A stretch of 64,000 nucleotides of DNA from NCBI GenBank assembly GCA_039942715.1, contig JBDVBY010000001.1, positions 186,001-250,000 on the forward strand, given 5' to 3'. A program made the translations under genes and the position numbers. This DNA is from JABDJX01 sp039942715 (GTDB lineage: Bacteria; Pseudomonadota; Alphaproteobacteria; Rhodobacterales; Rhodobacteraceae). The notes below the pieces were generated by a model, which saw only the letters and a program-made list of their open reading frames with translations, ran no database searches and was not told the DNA's origin. Below, one piece after another: positions 32,462 to 41,165 of this stretch. Every line of letters begins with the position of its first letter. Position 1 is the stretch's first letter.

Positions 32462-34477
32462 TTATTCCAAGGGGGCCAACACATCCATCGAGTTGGGCAA
32501 CCAAAGTGTGATCTCCGGGAAGATCGTCAGAAGGATGATCACAAGTATTTCGACGATCACAAAAGGAATAATGCCCCGATAGATGGTGGCCATTTTCACA
32601 TCGTACTTCTTGGCCACTCCGTGAATGACGAACACATTGATTCCGATTGGAGGTGTGATTTGCCCCATTTCCATCATGATAACCATGATCACGCCGAACC
32701 AGATTGGATCAAATCCCAAGCCAACGACTGTAGGAAACAAAATGGGCAATGTGAGCATCATCATAGGAATAATGTTCATCACCATGCCGAGCACCAGATA
32801 GAGCAGTAGGATCAGAACGAAGATGACGTAGCGCGACACATCAAGAGTGCCGAGGAAGTTGGCAAACTCGCGTGGGATGTCGGTCAAGGTGACGAAGTAG
32901 CCCAAGAGCCCCACGCCGATTAGGATGGTAAAAATCATCGCGCTGGTCGTGGTCGCATCCAGCAGGGCGTCGAACAGTTTGTGCCGGTTGAAGCCTGGGG
33001 CAAACAACGCAATCAAAAGGGCCCCGCTTGCGCCAACGCCACCGGCCTCGGTGGGCGTCAAGATGCCTGAGTAGATGCCTCCAATGACAACAGCAAAGAG
33101 AGCGCCAACAGGCCACACGTCAAATATTGAACGCGCGATTTGACCTCTCGTGAACTTCTCGGACTTTGGGCCCAGGTTCGGATTGATCAGGCATTGGACG
33201 TATACAGCCAAGCAGAAACCAGTCGTCAAAATAATCCCGGGAATGATCCCTGCCATGAACATCTTGCCAATCGATTGCTCGGTGATGATGCCGTAGACAA
33301 CGAACCCGATGCTTGGCGGGATTAGAATACCCAGAGTTCCTCCAGCTGCGACCGAACCCGTTGCAAGGGAGTCGTCATAGCCGTATTTCTTCATCTCGGG
33401 GATCGAGACCGACCCCATCGTGGCAGCCGCGGCAACGCTTTCACCGCAAATTGCCGCAAAGCCTCCGCACCCGGCAACTGTGCCAATAGCTAAACCACCC
33501 GGTAGCCTGCCAAAGACCTTGATCCCCGCATTGTAGAGTTTTGCACCAATCCCGGCGTGCAGGATGAGAAACCCCATCAACAGGAAGAAAGGGATCACCG
33601 TGAAAAAGTAATGGGCAACCGAGTCATAGGTGTTGATCTTTGAGACGTTGAAAGCGACGTCGTGTCCGATGAGGAACATAAGACCTGTGAGACCTGCAAA
33701 GGCCATCGCAAAACCGACAGGAAACCCCAACAGCAGAATAGTCATCAGGAAGACGGTGTAAAGAATGCCGACCGTGGTCGAACTTAGCTCCCCAAACAAC
33801 ATTTTCAGAAGGTCCGCCGAGTAGATGCCAGCAATGCCAGCGATCACGATACCAAGGACTACGATGACGAATTTCTTCCCGCCCTGATGATGCTGGATCA
33901 GTCCAGAAAGGTGCGCGAGCAACGACGTCAAAATTGCCAGGGCCAAAAGCAACGTACCAATCGCTGAGACCGCATACAAAATCCAGTAGGGCATCTGAAT
34001 GATGTCCGAGAATTCGTCGTTCTCAAAAGCCTCAATGGCGCGCGAGGTACTTAGCCAACTCATCGAGCCAAAAAGAAAAATCCCCCAAATCGAAAACACG
34101 CTTTGAAGAACGCTGTTTACCGGCGCTGATAAGGCTGATGTGATCAAGTCGACGGCGACATGCTGATTTTTGAGCATCGTGTAGGCAATGCTAAAGAACG
34201 CCATAATGACGAGCATAAACGTCTGAAGCTCGATCATGCCGGACAGCGGGTTGTTGAAAACCAACCGGCTGATCAAATCAACGACCATGAATAGCGACAT
34301 CAGCAGTGTCACAATTGCTGCCCCATAGCACAAGTATCGCGCTAGGGGATCGAGGCCCCGATGAATGATGCGCCCAAGCTTTGCAAAGATATCATCAGGC
34401 AATCCATTTCGGTCTGATCCCTCGCCACCGCCCTGAAAGCCAAGCGGATTTCCGTCAATGTCGTCGGATTGCCCCAT
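32462..34477 (-). CDS. TRAP transporter fused DctQ-DctM permease
   Basis: This 671-residue protein carries both membrane subunits of a TRAP transporter. Residues 1-230 form the DctQ-like part (four hydrophobic segments, with VVDLISRLVFNNPLSGMIEL). Residues 240-671 form the DctM-like large subunit, with FPVGFAMAFAGLTG, GCGGFAAICGESVAAAATMG, LATGSVAAGGTLGILIPPS and TPTEAGGVGA, all typical of the family. TRAP systems use an ion gradient to import organic acids and related solutes caught by DctP. The matching DctP gene is immediately upstream. Fusion of Q and M is known but less common than separate genes. Confidence 0.95.
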   Translation of the reverse strand: MGQSDDIDGNPLGFQGGGEGSDRNGLPDDIFAKLGRIIHRGLDPLARYLCYGAAIVTLLMSLFMVVDLISRLVFNNPLSGMIELQTFMLVIMAFFSIAYTMLKNQHVAVDLITSALSAPVNSVLQSVFSIWGIFLFGSMSWLSTSRAIEAFENDEFSDIIQMPYWILYAVSAIGTLLLALAILTSLLAHLSGLIQHHQGGKKFVIVVLGIVIAGIAGIYSADLLKMLFGELSSTTVGILYTVFLMTILLLGFPVGFAMAFAGLTGLMFLIGHDVAFNVSKINTYDSVAHYFFTVIPFFLLMGFLILHAGIGAKLYNAGIKVFGRLPGGLAIGTVAGCGGFAAICGESVAAAATMGSVSIPEMKKYGYDDSLATGSVAAGGTLGILIPPSIGFVVYGIITEQSIGKMFMAGIIPGIILTTGFCLAVYVQCLINPNLGPKSEKFTRGQIARSIFDVWPVGALFAVVIGGIYSGILTPTEAGGVGASGALLIALFAPGFNRHKLFDALLDATTTSAMIFTILIGVGLLGYFVTLTDIPREFANFLGTLDVSRYVIFVLILLLYLVLGMVMNIIPMMMLTLPILFPTVVGLGFDPIWFGVIMVIMMEMGQITPPIGINVFVIHGVAKKYDVKMATIYRGIIPFVIVEILVIILLTIFPEITLWLPNSMDVLAPLE

Positions 34478-34592
34478 CGATCTGCTTCGCCGAAGCGCCT
34501 CTCAGTTGTGACTGGATGATCTGCGATTCTTTCAGTTTCTGCTCGCAAGGTGATTGCAGATAGAAAGTAGCTCTTTCAGATCGAAAAGTGAC

Positions 34593-34611
34593 CGAGCGGC
34601 GCAACCGCTCG
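34593..34611 (-). promoter_or_regulatory. Stem-loop between dctP and the TRAP permease gene
   Basis: CGAGCGG-CGCAA-CCGCTCG is a perfect 7-bp stem with a 5-base loop, 15 bp past the binding-protein stop. On the minus strand TCACTTTTC follows. It resembles the hairpins after the other two binding-protein genes in this window. Confidence 0.5.
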
Positions 34612-34626
34612 ATCGTGCAGTAAAAC

Positions 34627-35700
34627 TCATTCCTGCCAGCTATCGCCCCACCAATCGGCAGCAGTGTAGTCCATGCCTTTGAACTCGGCGGTGTACTCCT
34701 GAACCTTGGCCAGGATCGCTTCACCGTCGATGCCCTTTTCGGCCATTGTGGCAAGCCATGTGTCATAAGCAGGTTTTGTCGCTTCGACCCATTCTGCTTT
34801 CGATTCACTATCGAACGTAATGATATTATCGCCGCGATCTTCGACTTTCTTGAGCGTAGAGTTGCGACGGTTATCAACGATTGCACCGGTGAAGTTCGTC
34901 AGCTCGTCTTCCATCGAGCGGAAAATCTCTTGCTGCTCTGGTGTGAGTTTGTCCCAGGTCTGCTGGCTCATCGTCATCGGGATCATGATGAAGGGACCAC
35001 CCACCAGCGAGTGGTTGCTGGCAAAGTCGGTCATTTTCCATTTGATGAGCGGTGCAGTTGGAAACCAGACGCCATCAATCGCTTTGCGCTGGAACGTCAC
35101 ATAGATGTCGGCCAATGGCAGGTTGCGCGGTGTTGCCCCCAGCATTTCACTGTAAGTCACAGCCGTTTTGGAGAATCCGCCAATTTCCAGCCCCTGAAGG
35201 TCGGCAAGCGTTTCAACTGCTTTAACATCTTTGTGGATGTGAAGGTTGAAAAAGTCCGACACGTGGTAACCAAGTGGCACCAGACCTTCGAACTCTGCCT
35301 GCACTTCTGGCACATTGTCGTAGAGTTTCTGGAACACATGGTTCGCTTCAACCGTGCTGTCGAATTGGAACGGCAGTGTCATCACATGGGTTGTGGGGAA
35401 CTGGCTTTCTTGCGTGAAGATACCAGTGGTCACCACCAAATCAACGAGGCCGGATTTCAATCCGTCAACTGTCTGCGGTGCCTTAACCAACGTCCCGCCA
35501 TGGAACCACTTGAACGTCAGTTCGCCGTCGGTCCGTTTTTCGATTTCTTTCAGGTACGGAATATAGACGTGTTCGACGAGATAATGGCTCTCGGGTTCAA
35601 AGCTTCCCACTTTGATTTCCAAGGCCGATGCAAAAGGGGCGAACAGCGCCGAAGCCGCCGCAGCACCCGCAAGGGTTTTAATCCATTTTGTTAGTTTCAT
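34627..35700 (-). CDS. TRAP transporter substrate-binding protein (DctP family)
   Basis: This is a 357-residue periplasmic binding protein. The signal peptide is KLTKWIKTLAGAAAASALFAPFASA before LEIKVG. The mature part has the DctP pattern: a first lobe with ESHYLVEHVYIPYLKEIEKR and the Arg-containing helix region, then LADIYVTFQRKAIDGVWFP near 205, which is diagnostic for the family. I chose the ATG at 35700 because GGAGG precedes it by 7 bases; the frame is open 66 codons further but that stretch lacks features. It lies between the transketolase pair and the permease gene, so the substrate imported probably feeds the transketolase or MDR enzyme. The ligand is unknown. Confidence 0.93.
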   Translation of the reverse strand: MKLTKWIKTLAGAAAASALFAPFASALEIKVGSFEPESHYLVEHVYIPYLKEIEKRTDGELTFKWFHGGTLVKAPQTVDGLKSGLVDLVVTTGIFTQESQFPTTHVMTLPFQFDSTVEANHVFQKLYDNVPEVQAEFEGLVPLGYHVSDFFNLHIHKDVKAVETLADLQGLEIGGFSKTAVTYSEMLGATPRNLPLADIYVTFQRKAIDGVWFPTAPLIKWKMTDFASNHSLVGGPFIMIPMTMSQQTWDKLTPEQQEIFRSMEDELTNFTGAIVDNRRNSTLKKVEDRGDNIITFDSESKAEWVEATKPAYDTWLATMAEKGIDGEAILAKVQEYTAEFKGMDYTAADWWGDSWQE

Positions 35701-35776
35701 TTCAGTCTCCTCCCTAGTTGACTTTAAAAAGCTGGCGCTTGTTGTTTTTGTCACCAGCGGTCTCGGAGCAGCCGCC

Positions 35777-36652
35777 TTATTCAAGCGCTGCCAGTTCGGT
35801 CTCCAATTTCTCGATTTTCGAAAGAATTTCCTGCCAGCCGGGCTCCCATTCGAGGTGTCCGGTATCCCAACGTCCGTTTGCACCGACAAAGTGGGCAAAC
35901 GGGATTGCGTCTTGATAGACGTCGATGCCTGCGAAAATCTTGGTGTCCGCGATCATCGCATAGGGTTTATCTTTGACGTTCCGTGCCTCTTCGAAGCTGT
36001 CCAAAATGTCTGGGATGCTGTTGCCGTTGATTTGGCGCGTGTGGAATCCAAAAGCCGTCATCTTGTCAGCGACCGGTTCCACGGCCATCACGTCAGAGGT
36101 CTTGCCGGTTGCACCTAGATCGTTGTTGTCAATGATAACGACGAAGTTCGACAGCTTGTAATGAGCCGCGAACATGAAGGCTTCCCAAACACTGCCTTCG
36201 TGAAGTTCGCCGTCCGACAGCAGGCAAATCACCCGTTTGTCCGATCCTTTTTTGCGTTCACCAAGAGCAATGCCAGCCGCTTGGCTGACGCCCGTTCCCA
36301 ATGATCCAGAGGTAATTTCAAAGCCTCGGGCACCCTCAATTGGGCTTTGGTCGATGGGCGAACCATCTGCCCCCATCGTCTTCAACTCATCCATCTTATA
36401 GATTCCCATTTCAGCCATTGCGGCGAAATTGATGATGGTGTCGTGGCCGTTCGAATTGATGAAGCGGTCATGGTACCAACCATTGCCGTCCTCTCGCATT
36501 TCGTCGAAAAAGATACAGGCCCCAACGTCAGCCAGGGCAACGCCTTGGCCCGCATATCCGCCACGTTGCATGCAGATATCAACGACATTGCGGCGTATTT
36601 TTGCAGCCCAAAGCTCTAAGGTTTTCAAACGTTTTTCGGAGTTGCTAATCAT
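35777..36652 (-). CDS. Transketolase-like N-terminal subunit (pair 1)
   Basis: This is a 291-residue thiamine-diphosphate-binding half. The TPP/Mg region is CLLSDGELHEGSVWEAF followed by VVIIDNNDLGATG (the usual GDG is SDG). The substrate channel segment is DRFINSNGHDTI where true transketolases have a SKGH pattern. GGAGG sits 9 bases before the ATG at 36652, which overlaps the C-subunit stop (ATGA). Split transketolases move or cleave two-carbon ketol units. The near-identical motif changes in pair 3 suggest a common non-standard substrate. It is transcribed after its partner and before dctP. Confidence 0.93.
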   Translation of the reverse strand: MISNSEKRLKTLELWAAKIRRNVVDICMQRGGYAGQGVALADVGACIFFDEMREDGNGWYHDRFINSNGHDTIINFAAMAEMGIYKMDELKTMGADGSPIDQSPIEGARGFEITSGSLGTGVSQAAGIALGERKKGSDKRVICLLSDGELHEGSVWEAFMFAAHYKLSNFVVIIDNNDLGATGKTSDVMAVEPVADKMTAFGFHTRQINGNSIPDILDSFEEARNVKDKPYAMIADTKIFAGIDVYQDAIPFAHFVGANGRWDTGHLEWEPGWQEILSKIEKLETELAALE

Positions 36653-37596
36653 GATTTGACCTCCGCGATGCGCTTGGCCAAACCTTCCGGATCTAATCCA
36701 AAGTGTTTGCGGATATGGCCAACCGATCCCCCGGGTGCCCAACTGTCGGGGACACCGATCCGGGTGATACGGGGCGCTCGACCAATCTTCGAGGTTATCT
36801 CGCTGACCAACCCACCAAGCCCGGTTGAGATTTGGTGGTTCTCGACCGTGACGATCTCGTCATGTGCAAAGCAGTAATCCACAATCTCTTGCTCGTTTAC
36901 TGGTTTGATCGTCGGGACATGCAAAAGCGAGTGGTCGACACCTTGCTCTTGCAAGATGTCCGACGCCTCGACGGCCCATTGGGTTGCATGGCCGCATGCA
37001 ATGACACCGATCCCACTGCCTGTTCGCAATGGATAGGTTTTGCCCAGTTCAAATTTGAAGGTTGCCGGATCAAGCATCTTTGGCGTCGTTCCGCGATGAC
37101 CGCGCATGTAGACAAGACCTGACGTTTCACAAGCAATGTCCAAAGCCTGCGCGAAATCTGTGACGTCCATCGGATCAATGACAGTTGCATGGGGAACAGC
37201 ACGTAGCATCCCAAGGTCTTCCGTGCCTTGATGGTGGATCGGGGCAGGGCTTGTGATCCCCGGCGTGAACGCAAGACAAATCCCAGTGTTCTTGCTGGTG
37301 CCCATGCAGATGACCATTTGGTCGAAACAGCGGCGGGATGCGTAGCTTCCGAAGGTGGCTGTGATCGGAGTGAACCCAGCCTTGGCGAGACCAGCGGCAA
37401 CACCAACAAGATTTTGCTCGGCCATGCCCACTTCGACGTATTGCTCGGGAAGGTCCTTGGTCACCTTATAAAGATCGACGTAATGCGCGAGGTCAGCGCT
37501 CATCATCAGGACATCATCGCGGCGACGGCACAGATCATAGCTGATGTCGTCAAACGCCGAAGATACCTCTTCGCGATCTTCTTTTCTTAAAAGCAT
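36649..37596 (-). CDS. Transketolase-like C-terminal subunit (pair 1)
   Basis: This 315-residue protein holds the pyrimidine-binding and C-terminal domains. The TPP-activating Glu is in VEVGMAEQNLVGVAAGLA near residue 60. IHHQGTEDLGMLRAVP near 125 provides the phosphate/sugar-binding His, and YMRGHRGTTP follows. I chose the ATG at 37596, since GGAGG lies 9 bases upstream; a TTG 15 codons earlier is unnecessary. It is strongly similar by eye to the pair 3 subunit at 55581-56552 and much less to pair 2. It lies 31 bp after the MDR dehydrogenase gene in the same operon. Confidence 0.93.
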   Translation of the reverse strand: MLLRKEDREEVSSAFDDISYDLCRRRDDVLMMSADLAHYVDLYKVTKDLPEQYVEVGMAEQNLVGVAAGLAKAGFTPITATFGSYASRRCFDQMVICMGTSKNTGICLAFTPGITSPAPIHHQGTEDLGMLRAVPHATVIDPMDVTDFAQALDIACETSGLVYMRGHRGTTPKMLDPATFKFELGKTYPLRTGSGIGVIACGHATQWAVEASDILQEQGVDHSLLHVPTIKPVNEQEIVDYCFAHDEIVTVENHQISTGLGGLVSEITSKIGRAPRITRIGVPDSWAPGGSVGHIRKHFGLDPEGLAKRIAEVKS

Positions 37597-37627
37597 GGCA
37601 AGCGACCCTCCCAAGTCGCCAAAGCTG

Positions 37628-38644
37628 TTAGGCTCCGGCAAACCCGCTCAAGACGGTTTTTCCGATGGCAGCACCACTTGTCTGATGCTCAAGCGCTGCT
37701 CGCAGATTGTCGACGCTCATTGGGCCGGCGTTCTTGTTCGCCGTTGAGACGATGTCACCGGCATCGACCAAATCGGCGACACGGCTGAGCAATTGGTGCT
37801 GTACGATCATGTCGTCTGCTTTGTGCAAAGATCGAGCAAACATGAACTCCCAGCTGAACGTGAGAGCTTTCATTTTCAAAGGTCCGATGCTCACATTCTG
37901 GGGGTCGTCGATCATCGCGATGTGACCACGTGGTTTGATCATCTCGATAATCGCATCAAAATGATCATCAGTGTTGGTCAGCAACGCGGCGTATTTTGGT
38001 GCAACGCCAATTGCACTCATTTCCTCCGCCAGATTGTTGCGATGGTTGACGACATGGTCAGCCCCCATCTTTTTGACCCAATCGACAGTTTCCGGGCGTG
38101 ATGCGGTTGCAACCACAGTCAGATTGGTAAGCTTCTTGGCAAGCTGGATCAGGATCGAACCAACGCCACCTGCGCCACCGACAATAAGAATAGCTTCGCC
38201 GTCTCCACCGCCTTCTTCGACGCGAAGGCTTTCAAAAAGCATCTCCCAGGCCGTTATACTTGTCAGTGGAAGGGCTGCCGCATCAGCGAAATCCAAGGAC
38301 GAGGGTTTGCGACCAACCAAGCGCTCGTCTACGCACTGAAGCTCGGCATTTGTTCCGTCGCGTGTGAATTCGCCAGCATACATGACCTCGTCGCCGACTT
38401 TGAATAGCGTCACATCGGCGCCGACAGCTTTAACGATACCAGCGGCATCCCAACCCAGAATTTTCGGATCGCTTTCTGGTGGTGGGCGATTGGCCCGAAC
38501 TTTGAAATCTACCGGATTGACTGATACGCCGCGCACCTCGACCAGCAGGTCTGTTGGACCTGGCTGCGGATCGGCGGCTTCAAATTCCACAACAGATCCG
38601 GTGGCAGTGACCGGCCCTTGCTCTGAATATCCCAAGGCTTTCAT
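37628..38644 (-). CDS. MDR family NADPH-type dehydrogenase (zinc-independent quinone oxidoreductase-like)
   Basis: This is a 338-residue medium-chain dehydrogenase/reductase. The N-terminal GroES-like domain has VRGVSVNPVDFKVRAN and GWDAAGIVKAVGADV, and the nucleotide domain has ILIVGGAGGVGSILIQLAKK near 155. The usual catalytic and structural zinc Cys residues are absent, as in quinone oxidoreductase and enone reductase types. It starts the seven-gene minus operon and is divergent from the HxlR gene, with a palindrome between. A role in reducing an enal or carbonyl intermediate or stress quinone is plausible. Confidence 0.9.
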   Translation of the reverse strand: MKALGYSEQGPVTATGSVVEFEAADPQPGPTDLLVEVRGVSVNPVDFKVRANRPPPESDPKILGWDAAGIVKAVGADVTLFKVGDEVMYAGEFTRDGTNAELQCVDERLVGRKPSSLDFADAAALPLTSITAWEMLFESLRVEEGGGDGEAILIVGGAGGVGSILIQLAKKLTNLTVVATASRPETVDWVKKMGADHVVNHRNNLAEEMSAIGVAPKYAALLTNTDDHFDAIIEMIKPRGHIAMIDDPQNVSIGPLKMKALTFSWEFMFARSLHKADDMIVQHQLLSRVADLVDAGDIVSTANKNAGPMSVDNLRAALEHQTSGAAIGKTVLSGFAGA

Positions 38645-38703
38645 GAATGGCTCCCAGTTGACTTGTTTTTTTCAATTTGTGAGGTTACAGAGATTCTGGC
38701 AAG

Positions 38704-38723
38704 TACCTACATTTTTGTAAGTA
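38704..38723. promoter_or_regulatory. Palindrome, probable HxlR operator
   Basis: TACCTACA and TGTAAGTA are inverted with one mismatch around TTTT, 25 bp before the HxlR start and 59 bp before the divergent MDR gene. HxlR proteins typically bind GTAC-rich dyads of this size between divergent genes. Confidence 0.55.
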
Positions 38724-38748
38724 TTGAAATTCTTGCGAAGGATACTGC

Positions 38749-39156
38749 ATGGCGAGGAAGTATAATTGGAAGACGGGTTGCGACGTTGAGGCGACGCTGT
38801 CTGTCATTGGCGGTCGCTGGAAGCCAATCCTGATTTGTCGTTTACTTTCAGGACGTAAACGGTTTGGAGAACTGTGCCGATTGGCCCCGAATGCCACGGA
38901 ACGAATGATCACTTTGCAACTGAGAGAACTTGAGGCAGACGGAATTATTTCGCGCCACGTTCACGCCGAAGTACCTCCACGTGTCGAATACGATGTGACC
39001 GAATACGGCAAGTCGCTTCAGCCGATCATCGAGGCGATGCAGGAGTGGGGAAGCGAATTCAAAGTACGGAAGTTTGCCGAAGAAGCCGAAGAATCAGGTG
39101 AAGACGACAGTCTGCTAGATGATTCTGAACCCATGCAAAAATCGGTCACAGGCTAG
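38749..39156 (+). CDS. HxlR family transcriptional regulator
   Basis: This is a 135-residue winged-helix regulator. Typical HxlR segments are the early Cys11 in WKTGCDVEATLSVIGGRWK, LLSGRKRFGELCRLAPNATERMITLQLRELE and PPRVEYDVTEYGKSL. The single N-terminal Cys is used by several family members to sense reactive carbonyls or redox changes. The acidic C-terminal tail of about 25 residues is longer than usual. It is divergent from the MDR dehydrogenase and upstream of an SDR operon; both are probable targets. Confidence 0.92.
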   Translation: MARKYNWKTGCDVEATLSVIGGRWKPILICRLLSGRKRFGELCRLAPNATERMITLQLRELEADGIISRHVHAEVPPRVEYDVTEYGKSLQPIIEAMQEWGSEFKVRKFAEEAEESGEDDSLLDDSEPMQKSVTG

Positions 39157-39174
39157 AACAGAATTGATCCTTCG

Positions 39175-39942
39175 ATGTCGAAACCACTAGAAAAAAAAGT
39201 AGCAATTGTTGCCGGAGCCACGGGTGGAATTGGCGTGGCGACGGTCAAAAGACTGGTCGATGACGGCGCAATCGTTATTGCCGCTGGAAGGAACCAGGTT
39301 CGGCTTGACGAGCTCTCTGCACTAGGTGACGCGGTCTTTGTCCGAAAGTCAGACGTGTCAATTGAGGCCGAAGCCAAAGAGCTGGTCGAGTGGACGGAAA
39401 AAGAATTTGGGCGCTTAGACATATTGTTTAACGGGGCGGGCATCGTTGGTGAGAGCAATCTCATTGAAGACCAAACTCTGGAAAACTTTGAGAATGTTAT
39501 GTCGATCAACGTGACCGGTTCGTTCTTGATGATGAAGTACTCCATTCCTGCAATGCGCCGAAACGGGAGCGGTTCGATTATTAACGTCTCGTCGGCTGCG
39601 GGTGTTCAAGGCGGCCGGGCAACCATGCCGGTCTATTGTGCAAGCAAACACGCGGTCATCGGTCTGACGCGCGTTGGCGCCAAGGCACACGCCGGAGAAG
39701 GCATTCGGATCAATGTAATTGTTCCCGGCCAGATCGATACAGACATGTTGGCAGCAGTTGAGGCGGATGCCGCGGACGGCGATCCTGTAGAGGCGCGCAA
39801 CAAAGTCATCGCCGCAATCCCTGCTGGTCGGTACGGTGACACAAGCGAGGTCGCTGCGCTGACTGCATTTCTGTGCCGCGACGACGCCAATTTCATAAAT
39901 GGCAGTATTTACAGCATCGACGGCGGCTTCACCCCATTCTGA
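39175..39942 (+). CDS. SDR family oxidoreductase
   Basis: This is a 255-residue short-chain dehydrogenase with VAGATGGIGVATV near residue 12, NGAGIVGES near 87, and Ser and Tyr/Lys in NVSSAAGVQGG and YCASKHAV near 155. The C-terminus is GSIYSIDGGFTPF. It follows HxlR by 18 bp and is followed by a NIPSNAP gene at 17 bp, forming the start of a five-gene catabolic operon after the regulator. Substrate unknown. Confidence 0.9.
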   Translation: MSKPLEKKVAIVAGATGGIGVATVKRLVDDGAIVIAAGRNQVRLDELSALGDAVFVRKSDVSIEAEAKELVEWTEKEFGRLDILFNGAGIVGESNLIEDQTLENFENVMSINVTGSFLMMKYSIPAMRRNGSGSIINVSSAAGVQGGRATMPVYCASKHAVIGLTRVGAKAHAGEGIRINVIVPGQIDTDMLAAVEADAADGDPVEARNKVIAAIPAGRYGDTSEVAALTAFLCRDDANFINGSIYSIDGGFTPF

Positions 39943-39959
39943 GATAGAAGGTCAAATCA

Positions 39960-40283
39960 ATGTCACTTTTCGAAATTCGCCAGTACCAAGTCTATCCGGG
40001 AAAGATGGATGAGTGGGTTGAATTCATGGAAACGCAGGTTGCCCCGTTCATGACGGCCAGAGGCATGGTGATCCCTGCAATGTTTCGCGGCGAAGAGGAC
40101 GACAACCTGCACATTTGGATCAGGCGTTTCGATGACGAAGCGCACCGCGAAGAACTATACAAGGCAGTTTATGAATCTGACGATTGGCAAACCAATTACA
40201 AACCGACAGTTCGCCAATTGGTAGATGTCGAGAAAACCGTCGTTCATCGCATGGTTGGAACGCCGCGCTCGCCAATCCGCTGA
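39960..40283 (+). CDS. NIPSNAP family protein
   Basis: This is a 107-residue ferredoxin-like alpha/beta-barrel protein of the NIPSNAP family, recognised from FEIRQYQVYPGKMDEWVEFM at the start and IWIRRFDDEAHREELYKAVYES in the middle. Small bacterial members occur in catabolic operons with oxidoreductases and monooxygenases; their biochemical role is unsettled. It sits between two SDR genes, with a 17 bp gap upstream. Confidence 0.88.
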   Translation: MSLFEIRQYQVYPGKMDEWVEFMETQVAPFMTARGMVIPAMFRGEEDDNLHIWIRRFDDEAHREELYKAVYESDDWQTNYKPTVRQLVDVEKTVVHRMVGTPRSPIR

Positions 40284-40335
40284 CGACAACCTCCAACCAA
40301 GCCTTCAACAACGGTACAATCAGGGAACTTTGACG

Positions 40336-41097
40336 ATGGACCTCATGCTTCAACGAAAAAACGCGGTTGTCGTAGGTGCAACGCGAGGTATCGGACGGGC
40401 CATCGCAGAATTGCTCGTGGATGAAGGGTGCAACGTTTCTATATGCGCTCGCGATCAAGGTGGTGTCGATGCTGCCGTCTCCGAACTCGCAGTTGGTGAT
40501 GTCAAAGTCATGGGAGCAGCGCTTGATGCCTCCAACCGCGACGCCCAAACTGCATGGATAAATGACACCGCTGACGCATTCGGTGGGCTCGACATCTTCA
40601 TTGCAAATGCAAGTGCGATGAACCTCGCAAACGACGATGCTGCGTGGAACGAAAGCTTCCAAGTCGACATGATGGCAACTTTTAACGGAGCCGAGGCCGC
40701 GATCCCGCATCTGAATAATTCAGACGCTGGGGCCATGGTCTTTATCTCGTCAATTGCGGCGCTGCACACGCCTGGTGGCCCCAAAGCCTATGGCGCGATG
40801 AAGGCCGGTGTCATCAACTATGCCAAGGGACTGGCCCGTTCGCTTGCGCCAGACGGTGTTCGGGTCAACTGTGTGTCGCCTGGGAACATTTATTTTGAAG
40901 ATGGAGTTTGGGGTCGTGTCGAGACGAACAATCGAGAGTTTTTCGAAAAGCAAGTCGCGGCAAACCCTATGGGACGGATGGGCAAACCAGACGAAGTTGC
41001 CAAGGCCGCGGCCTTCCTTGCCAGTCCAGCGGCAAGTTTTGTGTCTGGCACGAACTTGATCGTTGATGGCGCACTGACACTTGGTGTTCAGTACTAG
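40336..41097 (+). CDS. SDR family oxidoreductase
   Basis: This 253-residue short-chain dehydrogenase has VVGATRGIGRAIAEL near residue 11 and ICARDQGGVDAAV. The usual NNAG appears as IANASAMN near 85, the catalytic Ser is in FISSIAALHTPGG, and Tyr/Lys are in YGAMKAGV near 150. The ATG at 40336 is preferred over an in-frame start 37 codons earlier that overlaps the NIPSNAP gene. The altered NNAG motif is seen in several SDR subgroups. Part of the HxlR-led operon; substrate unknown. Confidence 0.88.
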   Translation: MDLMLQRKNAVVVGATRGIGRAIAELLVDEGCNVSICARDQGGVDAAVSELAVGDVKVMGAALDASNRDAQTAWINDTADAFGGLDIFIANASAMNLANDDAAWNESFQVDMMATFNGAEAAIPHLNNSDAGAMVFISSIAALHTPGGPKAYGAMKAGVINYAKGLARSLAPDGVRVNCVSPGNIYFEDGVWGRVETNNREFFEKQVAANPMGRMGKPDEVAKAAAFLASPAASFVSGTNLIVDGALTLGVQY

Positions 41098-41165
41098 ATT
41101 GCTATTCCCTGCAGGGACCTAAGTTGTTGGTCCCGGAGCATGGATGTGTAACAAAGGATGACGCG

